A stretch of 64,000 bases of DNA. Origin: Staphylococcus capitis subsp. capitis. Its GTDB lineage: Bacteria > Bacillota > Bacilli > Staphylococcales > Staphylococcaceae. A program made the translations under genes and the position numbers. A model generated the notes under the pieces. That model was not told the DNA's origin, did no database searches, and worked only from the letters and a program-made list of their open reading frames with translations. Below, one piece after another: positions 28,991 to 36,168 of the stretch (position 1 is the first letter of the stretch; every line of letters begins with the position of its first letter). Location of the stretch: positions 1,860,001-1,924,000 of the forward strand of contig NZ_CP145263.1 in NCBI RefSeq assembly GCF_040739495.1, read 5' to 3'.

Positions 28991-29860
28991 ATGTCGAACG
29001 GAACTGTTATTTATCATAATGAAATGAATTTGGTTCCTTTGAGAAAATTTACTTCTGTTGAAATAGATTTATTTTTCGCTATGTGTAATAAGCTAAAAGA
29101 ACAAGATACTAATAAATTATATTTAAGTTTTGAAGAACTTAAATATTTAAGTAATTATAACTATGAAACTAGAAATCTTAATCGTTTTATTGGAGATTTA
29201 CAAAATATTTATAAAAAGATGCTCGAGATAACTTATCGAAGAGAAGATGAGGATGTAATAGAGTTTTTTGTACTTTTCAATCACTTTAAAATTCATAAAA
29301 CGGAGAAGTATCTTGAAATTTCCACTAATCCTGACTTAAAGTTTGTTTTAAATGATATTACTCGTAATTTTACAAAATTCGAATTAAAAGAACTGACTAA
29401 TTTAAAATCTTCGTACTCTAAAACCATGTTTCGCTTACTTAAACAATATAAACATACTGGATATTTAAAATTATCAATGGAAGATTTTAGAACTCGATTA
29501 GACGTATCAAAGTCTTATCAAATGTGTGACATTACTAAACGTGTATTAAAGCCAATATCTAAAGAGCTTACACCTATTTTTAATAATCTTAATATTAATA
29601 AAGTTAAAGCTAAAAAAGGTCGAAAAATTGAATACTTAGAATTTATCTTTGACGCTGAGAAACGTATTTACAACAAACGACAACCACAAATAACTAATAT
29701 AGGTAAGTCGCGCTAATATACTAATCGTGAGAAAACACCTAGATGGCTTGAAACTGGTTTATATAAGGGACAACATGCTCATACAGACTATGACCCTCAA
29801 TTAAAAAAAGATCGAGAAGCATTTCAACGTCAATTAGAAGAAAAATGGGAGGATAATTAA
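28991..29860 (+). pseudogene. Plasmid replication initiator (Rep_3-type), interrupted by an in-frame stop
   Basis: The frame encodes 241 residues with a Rep_3/winged-helix initiator layout: VPLRKFTSVEIDLFFAMCN near the N-terminus, the FELKELTNLKSSYSKTMFRLLKQY segment that is the hallmark of the family, and a second winged helix. A TAA at about 29714 stops it. The same frame stays open beyond, encoding REKTPRWLETGLYKGQH and ending EEKWEDN at 29860. Read through, the protein would be 289 residues. A second decayed copy of this tail at 31096 shows that the tail belongs to the ancestral gene. The shorter protein might still bind DNA. Confidence 0.85.
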
Positions 29861-30271
29861 AAACTACATGTAGCAAAAGTAGTTCTTAAGAGACTCAACC
29901 TCTTGATATAACAAGGAAATTAAATTTTATCTCATGGTTTACAACAAAAATGACTTTAGGTAAGACGTTTAAATGCCTCTATACCGTATCCTATCATAAA
30001 AGATTTATTATTATATAATATATAAGATATTTAAGAAAAACAACATTCAATATACTTTTTATACATGTCTATACTAAACAATTGCATATTTAATACAATA
30101 CTTATAAATACACTTGTTAAAATTGCGTTTCACTATTTACATTTAAATTCTCCTATACATTTACAGCTATTAGTCTTTTTTGACTATGTATTTTTATGGC
30201 ATGCTCCAATTTTAAGTACTATCTTTCTCTGGTATCATGCTTTATATAGCAAATAAAGAAGAGGTGTGAAA
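29861..30271. other. Spacer with no firm gene
   Basis: 411 bp, AT-rich. A 63-codon hydrophobic frame at 30065-30256 lacks a ribosome site and was not accepted. Nothing else supportable was seen. Confidence 0.5.
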
Positions 30272-31075
30272 ATGGGTATAGCAGGTGTATTTGTAATTTG
30301 GTTGTTTCTTACTATATTTTTTATTATTGAATTCATACAATGCATTATTAAGGGAATAGTTTTTCCTGTAGAAAGTCTATGGATGCTAATAATATTATGG
30401 TTTATTGTGTTTATGATTATTGTTGGTTTTATTTTATATAGAAAGTCTACACAAAAAAGGTTTTCAAAAGTTTTAGAAAATGATTATTCTAATAATTTTA
30501 ATAATTATAGGGAAGGAGAATATTTTTATCAGTCTCCTTTAATAACTTTGGATAGCCAATATATTACAATTCATGGTAATAAAAAAATGTATTATGTACC
30601 TAATTTTAATAATTTTTTACAAAAGTGGATGAGTATAACGGGATTTTTCCCATTGTTTGGAGTTTTTTTAAAATCAAACGATAATATAGTCAAAATTCAA
30701 CGTTTTAAATTATGGTCACTACGACCACATTACCAAGTTTTTTTAAATGAAAGCAAAATTGGAGTACTAAAAAGACAAAAATTAGTTACAGAAAAAGGAA
30801 TGACTCAACAGTTACCTTACATATTTTATACAGAAAATGAAGAATATAAATTTAATAATCCATATTTAAGTTTAAATACTGTTATTAAAAGTGGAAAAGA
30901 AGAAATATTAAATGCACATAGAAGTTTTTTCGATTTATCGAAAAATCAATTTACTAAACAACGAGGAGAAAAGCATAATATTGAAGTTGAAAGTCGGATT
31001 AATAAACCTTTTCCTGATGAAGTATGGATTGCTTTATATATCCAAATTATGATAACTAAACGTACAAACAATTAA
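30272..31075 (+). CDS. Unknown membrane protein encoded on the plasmid-like segment
   Basis: A 267-residue protein with two N-terminal membrane helices (about residues 3-23 and 33-58) and a soluble, aromatic-rich C-terminal domain of ~200 residues. Start at ATG 30272 behind AGAGGTGTG; a GTG at 30266 is too close to that site. No family recognised. It lies between the two rep tails. A role in plasmid maintenance or in immunity to the nearby bacteriocin is possible, but nothing in the sequence proves it. Confidence 0.6.
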   Translation: MGIAGVFVIWLFLTIFFIIEFIQCIIKGIVFPVESLWMLIILWFIVFMIIVGFILYRKSTQKRFSKVLENDYSNNFNNYREGEYFYQSPLITLDSQYITIHGNKKMYYVPNFNNFLQKWMSITGFFPLFGVFLKSNDNIVKIQRFKLWSLRPHYQVFLNESKIGVLKRQKLVTEKGMTQQLPYIFYTENEEYKFNNPYLSLNTVIKSGKEEILNAHRSFFDLSKNQFTKQRGEKHNIEVESRINKPFPDEVWIALYIQIMITKRTNN

Positions 31076-31095
31076 ACAAAAATAAAATCTTTATT

Positions 31096-31250
31096 GTCGC
31101 ACCAATATATCAATCGTGAAAAAAAACACCTAAATGGTTAGGCGAAAAGATATATAAACAATCCCAAGAGTTACATAACGAAGATGCAAATTAAGACAAG
31201 ATCGAGAGGCATTTCAACGTCAATTAGAAGAAAAATGGGAGGAATAATAA
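31096..31250 (+). pseudogene. Second, decayed rep C-terminal remnant
   Basis: The DNA matches the 3' end of the rep gene at 29705-29860: GTCGC, then an AAT-rich start, CAATCGTGAAAAAAAACACC, and the end CATTTCAACGTCAATTAGAA followed by GAAAAATGGGAGGA. Stops and small deletions break the frame. It shows that a second related plasmid, or a duplicated copy, contributed DNA here. Confidence 0.8.
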
Positions 31251-31255
31251 TTTAA

Positions 31256-31336
31256 ATGAGCTACATATATATTTTATTCTTATTTCCATTAATAATGGGA
31301 TTTATCGTATCAATAAAAAAGAAAAAACATGACTAA
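31256..31336 (+). CDS. 26-residue hydrophobic peptide
   Basis: A tiny frame beginning MSYIYILFLFPLIMGF and ending in a basic KKKKHD tail, that is, one membrane helix plus positive end. The GGGAGG upstream is about 12 nt away, rather far. It is followed 16 bp later by another small gene with a better site. The form would fit a small toxin or a membrane peptide, but the evidence is thin. Confidence 0.35.
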   Translation: MSYIYILFLFPLIMGFIVSIKKKKHD

Positions 31337-31352
31337 GGAGAAATAAAAAATT

Positions 31353-31496
31353 ATGAGTAATAAATATAATATACATCCAGTACTATATATAGGCGGATTT
31401 GCGGTATTTTTTAGTTTTATATTTGGATTTCCTGTAGGGACATTAATGGGGCTAGCTATAGGAATAGGAGTTAGTAAAAAAAATGAAAATTTGTAA
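31353..31496 (+). CDS. 47-residue membrane peptide
   Basis: Starts at ATG 31353 behind AAGGAGAAATAAAAAATT. It contains a long Gly-rich hydrophobic segment (about residues 10-40) and a charged end, SKKNENL. No family recognised. It ends just before the promoter of the antitoxin-like RNA. Confidence 0.5.
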   Translation: MSNKYNIHPVLYIGGFAVFFSFIFGFPVGTLMGLAIGIGVSKKNENL

Positions 31497-31501
31497 AAGA
31501 G

Positions 31502-31531
31502 TTTACAGATGAAGGAGTTACAAGATATACT
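31502..31531 (+). promoter_or_regulatory. Promoter of antitoxin-like RNA
   Basis: TTTACA (31502-31507) and TATACT (31526-31531) with an 18-bp spacer form a good SigA-type promoter. It points toward the bidirectional terminator at 31568 and would drive a ~75-nt RNA. Confidence 0.6.
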
Positions 31532-31537
31532 AAAAAT

Positions 31538-31613
31538 AACAAACAGACAGACACATCATTGGATGTGAAAACCCCAGCATGCCGACCAAAGCATATGCTG
31601 GGGTTTCTTTTTT
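31538..31613 (+). ncRNA. Fst-type antitoxin RNA (RNA II-like), candidate
   Basis: A short RNA from the promoter at 31502 would end at the strong terminator AACCCCAGCATGC...GCATATGCTGGGGTTT. This terminator also lies at the 3' end of the opposing toxin gene, so the two transcripts overlap there. It contains GGATGTG, complementary to CACATC in the toxin leader next to the ribosome site. This matches the par (Fst) plan of converging RNAs with a shared terminator and a second pairing region near the toxin start. Confidence 0.6.
31568..31613. terminator. Bidirectional terminator of the toxin-antitoxin locus
   Basis: AAACCCCAGCATGC and GCATATGCTGGGGTTT pair around CGACCAAA, followed by T-runs in both directions. 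It is shared by the rightward RNA and the leftward toxin mRNA. Confidence 0.85.
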
Positions 31614-31701
31614 ATCGTTGTTCTTGATTTATTAAATAAAGAACACGTCCAACAATAATTGGACATATGATATATTTCACAACAAACAGAACGACAATCA
31701 C
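31612..31701 (-). CDS. Fst-family type I toxin peptide
   Basis: A 29-residue peptide from GTG 31701 behind AGGAGGTG (31711-31718). It has a membrane helix with the Fst/Ldr-like core KYIICPIIVGRVLYLINQ and a charged end, EQR. The Pro in the helix followed by IIVG is the family hallmark. A small leader hairpin, GCACTTCCCGTGC, lies just upstream of the ribosome site, as in Fst mRNAs. A longer frame to 31794 exists but lacks a site. Such toxins depolarise membranes when plasmid loss removes the antitoxin RNA. Confidence 0.75.
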   Translation of the reverse strand: MIVVLFVVKYIICPIIVGRVLYLINQEQR

Positions 31702-31837
31702 TAGATGTGGCACCTCCTTTCTGCACGGGAAGTGCTTTTTTAGTATAACAGAATCTGATTTTAATAAGATTTTTTCTTTTGAATAAAGATACAAAAGTTC
31801 ACGTGATGAAAACTCATGAAAGCGCGTGAAATCAATG

Positions 31838-31968
31838 ATGTATAAAACCTGAATAAACGATAATCACAAGACAAAGGCTTAAACGTTGATTTAACAGCGT
31901 TTAAGCCTTTATTGTTAGTTAACATAATTAGTTATTATAGGTAGTGCTTTTGTATAGATTATGCATTT
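31838..31968. repeat. Shared ~100-bp 3'-end/terminator element, copy A
   Basis: Contains the hairpin GGCTTAAACG...CGTTTAAGCC (31876-31907), then GTTAACATAA and TTATAGGTAGTGCTTTTGTA running into the last codons of the ABC ATPase gene. It closely matches copy B at 37787-37890, and its distal part (ATGTATAAAA, TGAATAA, CGATAATC) matches copy C at 40266. The hairpin works as terminator for the minus-strand bacteriocin operon. Confidence 0.8.
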
Positions 31969-32588
31969 TGAACATCTAAATCAATTAATTCTGTACCTAT
32001 ATCAAAAAAGTTTTGACTGTGTGTAGCCATAATGATTGTGACACCTTGTCTATTTAAATATTGGAAAATATTGATAACATCATGAGCGTTTTTCTCATCC
32101 AAATTACCCGTGGGTTCATCAGCAAATATAACGGTAGGATTTTTAAGAATCGCTCTTGCAATAGCAATACGTTGTTGCTCTCCACCACTACAAGTATAAA
32201 CTTTTCGTTTAAGTATCTCTTTCGGTAATCCGACAGATTGAATAATTTCGATAATTTTAGGCATATCTTTTTTAGAAATATTTAATGGTAACATAAGATT
32301 TGCTAATACTGTTTTATTTTCTAATAAGCCATAATTTTGATAAATATAGGCAATATCTTCTTTTTTAAACTTTCTAATTTGTGACTTTGAAGCAATAGAT
32401 TGATTTTTATAAATTATTTGACCCTCAGTAGGTGTTTCTAATAAACCTAAAATATTTAGCAATGTAGACTTTCCTTGACCACTTTTTCCTTTAATTACAA
32501 CAAATGCTTTTTCTTTAATAGTAAGGTTTATATTTTTCAAAATATAGATATCTTTAAATGATTTAGATACATTCTTTAATTGGATCAT
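31959..32588 (-). CDS. Lactococcin 972-type ABC transporter ATPase
   Basis: A 209-residue ABC ATPase. Walker A is GKSGQGKST, the signature is [15 protein letters not shown] and Walker B is [13 protein letters not shown]. It falls in the MacB/LolD-like group that includes the bacteriocin-associated (TIGR03608-like) ATPases. It starts 2 bp after the stop of the large membrane protein gene and is the last gene of the operon precursor - membrane protein - ATPase. It should power export of, or protection from, the bacteriocin encoded at 34727. Confidence 0.9.
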   Translation of the reverse strand: MIQLKNVSKSFKDIYILKNINLTIKEKAFVVIKGKSGQGKSTLLNILGLLETPTEGQIIYKNQSIASKSQIRKFKKEDIAYIYQNYGLLENKTVLANLMLPLNISKKDMPKIIEIIQSVGLPKEILKRKVYTCSGGEQQRIAIARAILKNPTVIFADEPTGNLDEKNAHDVINIFQYLNRQGVTIIMATHSQNFFDIGTELIDLDVQNA

Positions 32589-32590
32589 GA

Positions 32591-34633
32591 TTACTCTTTT
32601 CCTTTCAAAATAGCATTGTTATTCTTCTGATTGAGTATTAAAAATTCTATAGAGATGACGATCATTTCAAAAATAAGCAAACTAATAAAGATCAATAAAC
32701 TGGTTATAGGATACTTTTGTAAAAACATACCAAGTAACAGTATGTTAACAAATGCTAATAATAGAAATGCATACTTGTGGTTATTCCAAACGGAATATCC
32801 TAGATTATATTTAATAAATATTGCATGCTTCCAATTAACAAAATATAAATGGATAGCTGTAAATATAGCAATAATAAATGAAATTAACGTAATAAGTGCT
32901 AGTAGAACATACTTAATAATTTCTTTCTTGATATCGTTAATATCATCGACCTTCGTGTCATAGACCGAATTAATAGAAATTATATCGTCCAGTAAACCAT
33001 ATTTTTTTAATAGTGGTTTCAAAGTATCATAAGGATTATCTTTTTTACTCTCAAAGAAATAGCAGTCATCCATATAATGTGCATTGTTTCTGACATGCGT
33101 ATTACCTGTTTCAACTATCGCAATAGGAGCCTCTATTTTATTGTTCTTGCCCCCTGCATCACTATTATACGTAGGATACTTTGAATTGTTTTTTACATAA
33201 ATAATATTAATATGCGCAGGGGCATGATCTTTTCGGATATCATCATATAACGTGCGCTTAAATTTAAAATCTTTTGTAAAGTTCTTTCTAATCTTATGTT
33301 CATAACGTTTGAACTTAATAGGTACCAATATATTTCTCGTATATTTATCATGTTGAATGTATCTCAAAACATCTTCACTTTGAGGCGTAACCATATGATG
33401 TCGTTTAAGATAATTGGGATCGACGATTATTGTTTTACCATCGGGTTCTATACTGTTATTTTCCTCTTCATTCATTTTATATAATGGAAGTTCTCCGCCT
33501 TCACTTGTAAAATTTTCAGTATCTATTAAAAAACCTGGATTTTCTTTACTTTTTAATAAACGATCAAATCTTTTATCCTGTGCTATTTCAATTTCCTTGT
33601 TATACACTGCCCCATTGTCTTGAACATTAGGTTGATATACATCTTTCGTATTTTTCCAACCCTTAAGTGAAGGAATTTTAGACTGAAAATCATGACTATT
33701 TTTTATGACTTGATGTGTTGAAGTCGTTAAAAAGACACCCATTACGATGGCAAGTAAAATATAAAGATAGATTATTAGGTTGACATTAGGTTTGACTTGA
33801 TTTTTATAAAAATCTTTTTGATATATCATTAAAAGAAGTATTGTAATGCAACTTAGTGCAATCAATGTTAAAACCATAACGGAACATACGACAGCTAATA
33901 ATTGTAAGATATGTAAGTCTTTATAAATCGCTAAGTAAGTGATCAGCGTAGTTCCAATAGATAGTAAAACATAACTTAAAAATATCCATTTCAAATCTCG
34001 CATTACAAACATAAAGTGATGAGTTAGGTCATATCCTAAATCTGAAAGCATTTTATAATTTTGTTTATTACGTTGTAAGTAGTGACAATAAACGATAAAA
34101 ATTAACAGACTTAATAAGAAAATTAATGCTAAAGTATATTGATCTAAAGTTAAATAAGATAGCAAGCTAGGATTTTCCTGTTTGATCGTGTCCCCCGCAT
34201 ATTTGTTCATGAGTGAAAGCACAGTCGCTTTATCTTTAGGATCCCCTTTTATATAATACATTCCTACTGCAGACAGATGTTTTGTAGTTGTTATATTTTC
34301 AACATCGATATGCATTTTACTATCAAATATATGTAACTGATGATGATTATCTCTTTGATTAAGTAATCTTTTTTCATTTGTATTAAAAAGAATACGATTA
34401 TCGTTGAAATATGTAACTTTAGTTAAACCAACATGATGATTTTTGGCAATTTTATTAAAGTATTGAGGCGCATCCCGAGTATGTTTCTTTTCTTTTCCCG
34501 GAACATTATAAACGAAATGATCATGGTCTTTTATGATGGTTTGATAAAAAGAAAGGTTTTTCGCCGAGTTTGCGATGCCTAAACTGAATATCAACGTGAT
34601 TGAGACCAATAAAAATAATAATAATTTTTTCAT
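32591..34633 (-). CDS. Bacteriocin-associated multi-TM membrane protein (lactococcin 972 immunity/transport type)
   Basis: A 680-residue membrane protein. There is one N-terminal helix (about residues 3-20), a large extracellular loop, a group of four helices (about 160-305), a second large extracellular domain (about 310-570) and a final group of helices (about 573-670). This MacB/FtsX-like layout and its place between a lactococcin 972-like precursor and an ABC ATPase match the 'bacteriocin-associated integral membrane protein' family (TIGR01654-like). It is the presumed permease partner of the ATPase. A hairpin at 34661-34702 separates it from the precursor gene. Confidence 0.88.
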   Translation of the reverse strand: MKKLLLFLLVSITLIFSLGIANSAKNLSFYQTIIKDHDHFVYNVPGKEKKHTRDAPQYFNKIAKNHHVGLTKVTYFNDNRILFNTNEKRLLNQRDNHHQLHIFDSKMHIDVENITTTKHLSAVGMYYIKGDPKDKATVLSLMNKYAGDTIKQENPSLLSYLTLDQYTLALIFLLSLLIFIVYCHYLQRNKQNYKMLSDLGYDLTHHFMFVMRDLKWIFLSYVLLSIGTTLITYLAIYKDLHILQLLAVVCSVMVLTLIALSCITILLLMIYQKDFYKNQVKPNVNLIIYLYILLAIVMGVFLTTSTHQVIKNSHDFQSKIPSLKGWKNTKDVYQPNVQDNGAVYNKEIEIAQDKRFDRLLKSKENPGFLIDTENFTSEGGELPLYKMNEEENNSIEPDGKTIIVDPNYLKRHHMVTPQSEDVLRYIQHDKYTRNILVPIKFKRYEHKIRKNFTKDFKFKRTLYDDIRKDHAPAHINIIYVKNNSKYPTYNSDAGGKNNKIEAPIAIVETGNTHVRNNAHYMDDCYFFESKKDNPYDTLKPLLKKYGLLDDIISINSVYDTKVDDINDIKKEIIKYVLLALITLISFIIAIFTAIHLYFVNWKHAIFIKYNLGYSVWNNHKYAFLLLAFVNILLLGMFLQKYPITSLLIFISLLIFEMIVISIEFLILNQKNNNAILKGKE

Positions 34634-34660
34634 ATGTATAAATACCTTTCATAGCATGAA

Positions 34661-34702
34661 TTAAGACAGAAAATTCTCTATAAAACGAATTTTCTGTCTT
34701 AA
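34661..34702 (-). terminator. Intra-operon hairpin, likely partial terminator
   Basis: TTAAGACAGAAAATTC and GAATTTTCTGTCTTAA form a 16-bp perfect stem between the bacteriocin gene and the membrane protein gene. The following T-run is weak. It probably lets some transcription through, giving more precursor mRNA than transporter mRNA. Confidence 0.7.
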
Positions 34703-34726
34703 TTTCTTGCTTATTTAATAATATGA

Positions 34727-35119
34727 TTATGTGTGATCATAAAAAGCTTTGTTTCCAGACCATGTTTTTTTCACAGAAGATTTAGACCAATGCCCCGGCT
34801 TCTTCCAGCCGCCACTATTTCCATTTCCACTTCCATTTATAACTGAAGCATGGCCTTTGTGGCTATAATGTTTATAATTTGATTTAACAGTTTTGCTTGT
34901 AGTCCCTCTTACCCAGTATCCTCCTGACTTTTTACCTTGTTTTATTGAACGAGTAGAAACATTATTATCATAGGTTTTTGAAGCTTTTAAACCATGAGAG
35001 TTATCTACATTTTCAGAACCTCCATGAGCGTCTGTCATAGATGCCTGTGCATAGCCTATAGTTCCTAAGCCACTAATGCCAAGAGTAAGAGCAGAAGCAA
35101 GTAAAAATTGTTTCTTCAT
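34727..35119 (-). CDS. Lactococcin 972-family bacteriocin precursor
   Basis: A 130-residue precursor with a Sec signal peptide (KKQFLLASALTLGISGLG, cleavage likely after AQA near residue 27). The C-terminal ~65 residues carry the lactococcin 972 pattern: GGYWVRG, then SNYKHYSHKGHASVIN, a Gly/Asn loop, GHWSKSSVKKTW and the end KAFYDHT. No cysteines are present. Lactococcin 972 binds lipid II and blocks septum formation in dividing cells. A spacer of ~40 residues between signal and core is longer than in lactococcin 972 itself. Start is ATG 35119 behind AAAGGAGGA; an upstream TTG is not needed. Confidence 0.9.
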   Translation of the reverse strand: MKKQFLLASALTLGISGLGTIGYAQASMTDAHGGSENVDNSHGLKASKTYDNNVSTRSIKQGKKSGGYWVRGTTSKTVKSNYKHYSHKGHASVINGSGNGNSGGWKKPGHWSKSSVKKTWSGNKAFYDHT

Positions 35120-35296
35120 CAACTTAATCCTCCTTTGAATTCATTACATTTAAAACATATCATAGATATATTTTACTTCACTTAATTTTACAAAATATTA
35201 ATCGAATAAATAAATTTAATTAAAGATTTAAATATCTAGCGATTAAATATTACTTTTTATCATAGAAAATCTATTACAAAGTAGATTTTAAAGTGT

Positions 35297-35354
35297 AATT
35301 AGAAACAGTAAAAGAGACTAGCCAAATCGCTAGTCTCTTTTACTGTTTCTAATT
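35297..35354. repeat. 26-bp perfect inverted repeat at a gene end
   Basis: The left arm (35297-35322, starting AATTAGAAACAG) and right arm (35329-35354) are exact complements around CAAATC. The right arm encodes the final codons of the coiled-coil gene at 35330. It is long enough to act as a terminator in both directions or as a processing or recombination site. Confidence 0.9.
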
Positions 35355-35632
35355 TGATTAAGCAATAACCGATCATTTTTATAACTCCCAAAATTAATAT
35401 ATCCTGTACTATCGATATGCGTTAACATACGTTTGAATGTGTCTACTTGAGGTTGATAATGTTTGACTGTTTGCTCTAATTCTTCTATATGATGTGATTG
35501 AGCTTGTATAAGCTCCTCATATTCATTGATTTTGCTTTCTAATTCACTAACCTTTGAATCCTCTTCATAATCTTCTAATGTCGTTTGTTCTTTTGGATAT
35601 TCAATGACCGTCGGTTTAATCCGATTACCCAC
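35330..35632 (-). CDS. Coiled-coil plasmid partition-like protein, N-terminus replaced
   Basis: A 100-residue protein beginning GNRIKPTVIEYP at a GTG, then a coiled coil (about residues 25-62) and a conserved end, STGYINFGSYKNDRLLL. Its paralogue at 35711 has the same three parts. The layout resembles single-protein partition/replication-associated proteins of staphylococcal plasmids (HTH, coiled coil, C-terminal tail), but the HTH part is missing here. The GTG start has no good ribosome site, so it may be a truncated gene. Confidence 0.6.
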   Translation of the reverse strand: MGNRIKPTVIEYPKEQTTLEDYEEDSKVSELESKINEYEELIQAQSHHIEELEQTVKHYQPQVDTFKRMLTHIDSTGYINFGSYKNDRLLLNQIRNSKRD

Positions 35633-35680
35633 AGCTTTTATTAAAATTATTACACCATAAGTCAGAAGCTACTTAATATA

Positions 35681-35724
35681 ATAAAAGCAAGTGATTTATA
35701 AAATTATAAATCACTTGCTTTTAT
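35681..35724. repeat. 21-bp perfect inverted repeat at the end of the second coiled-coil gene
   Basis: ATAAAAGCAAGTGATTTATAA-type left arm (35681-35701) pairs exactly with 35704-35724 around two bases. It overlaps the last codons of the gene at 35711, just as the palindrome at 35297 overlaps the end of its paralogue. Confidence 0.9.
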
Positions 35725-36087
35725 ACTGTTCTTTTAATCGTTTAATCGCATTTTTCAGTTGACGATCATCACGATATGTATTGAAGTTTAAAAATGCTGT
35801 ACTATCAAAATGTTGTAATAAGTGATGAAAGACGTCATTTTCTTGTCTCAGTTGGTCGATTTCATCTTCCAATTGATGAATATGGCGTTGAAGTGCCTGA
35901 TTGTTCGATTTGAGTGCCTCGTTGTCTTTTTTAAACAATTCACTGACTTCACTGGATTCTTTAATTTGTTCGATGACTGTCGGTTTAATACGATTACCAA
36001 TGGCTGTATGACGTAGATGTTTTGTATTATATTTTCTGATATATTTAGATACATAGGTTTGTTTTCACAATTAATTAAATCTTTCAT
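35711..36087 (-). pseudogene. Paralogous coiled-coil partition-like gene, frameshifted
   Basis: An ATG at 36087 starts MKDLINCENK. The frame that makes family sense then continues one frame over: YVSKYIRKYNTKHLRHTAIG, then GNRIKPTVIEQIKES, a coiled coil, and FLNFNTYRDDRQL. Joining them needs one extra base near 36060, in the A-rich GAAAACAAACC. The intact protein would be about 120 residues with an N-terminal helix-turn-helix-like part. Downstream of the shift a 75-residue frame from 35938 remains open. A partition or replication-control role is inferred from layout only. Confidence 0.6.
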
Positions 36088-36168
36088 ATAAACCCTACTT
36101 TCACTTATTTTTTTAAATCAATATTTTATTTCTTATATTTTTATAAAAATTATAAAAAGGAGAGCACA

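Noticed and set aside
30065..30256. 63-codon hydrophobic frame before the membrane protein gene
   Set aside because: No ribosome site near its ATG, odd composition (many His, Leu, Asn), and no terminator or promoter of its own. Probably chance in AT-rich DNA.
31612..31794. 60-residue protein starting at 31794
   Set aside because: No ribosome site at that start; the AGGAGGTG site and the Fst-like core support the internal GTG at 31701.
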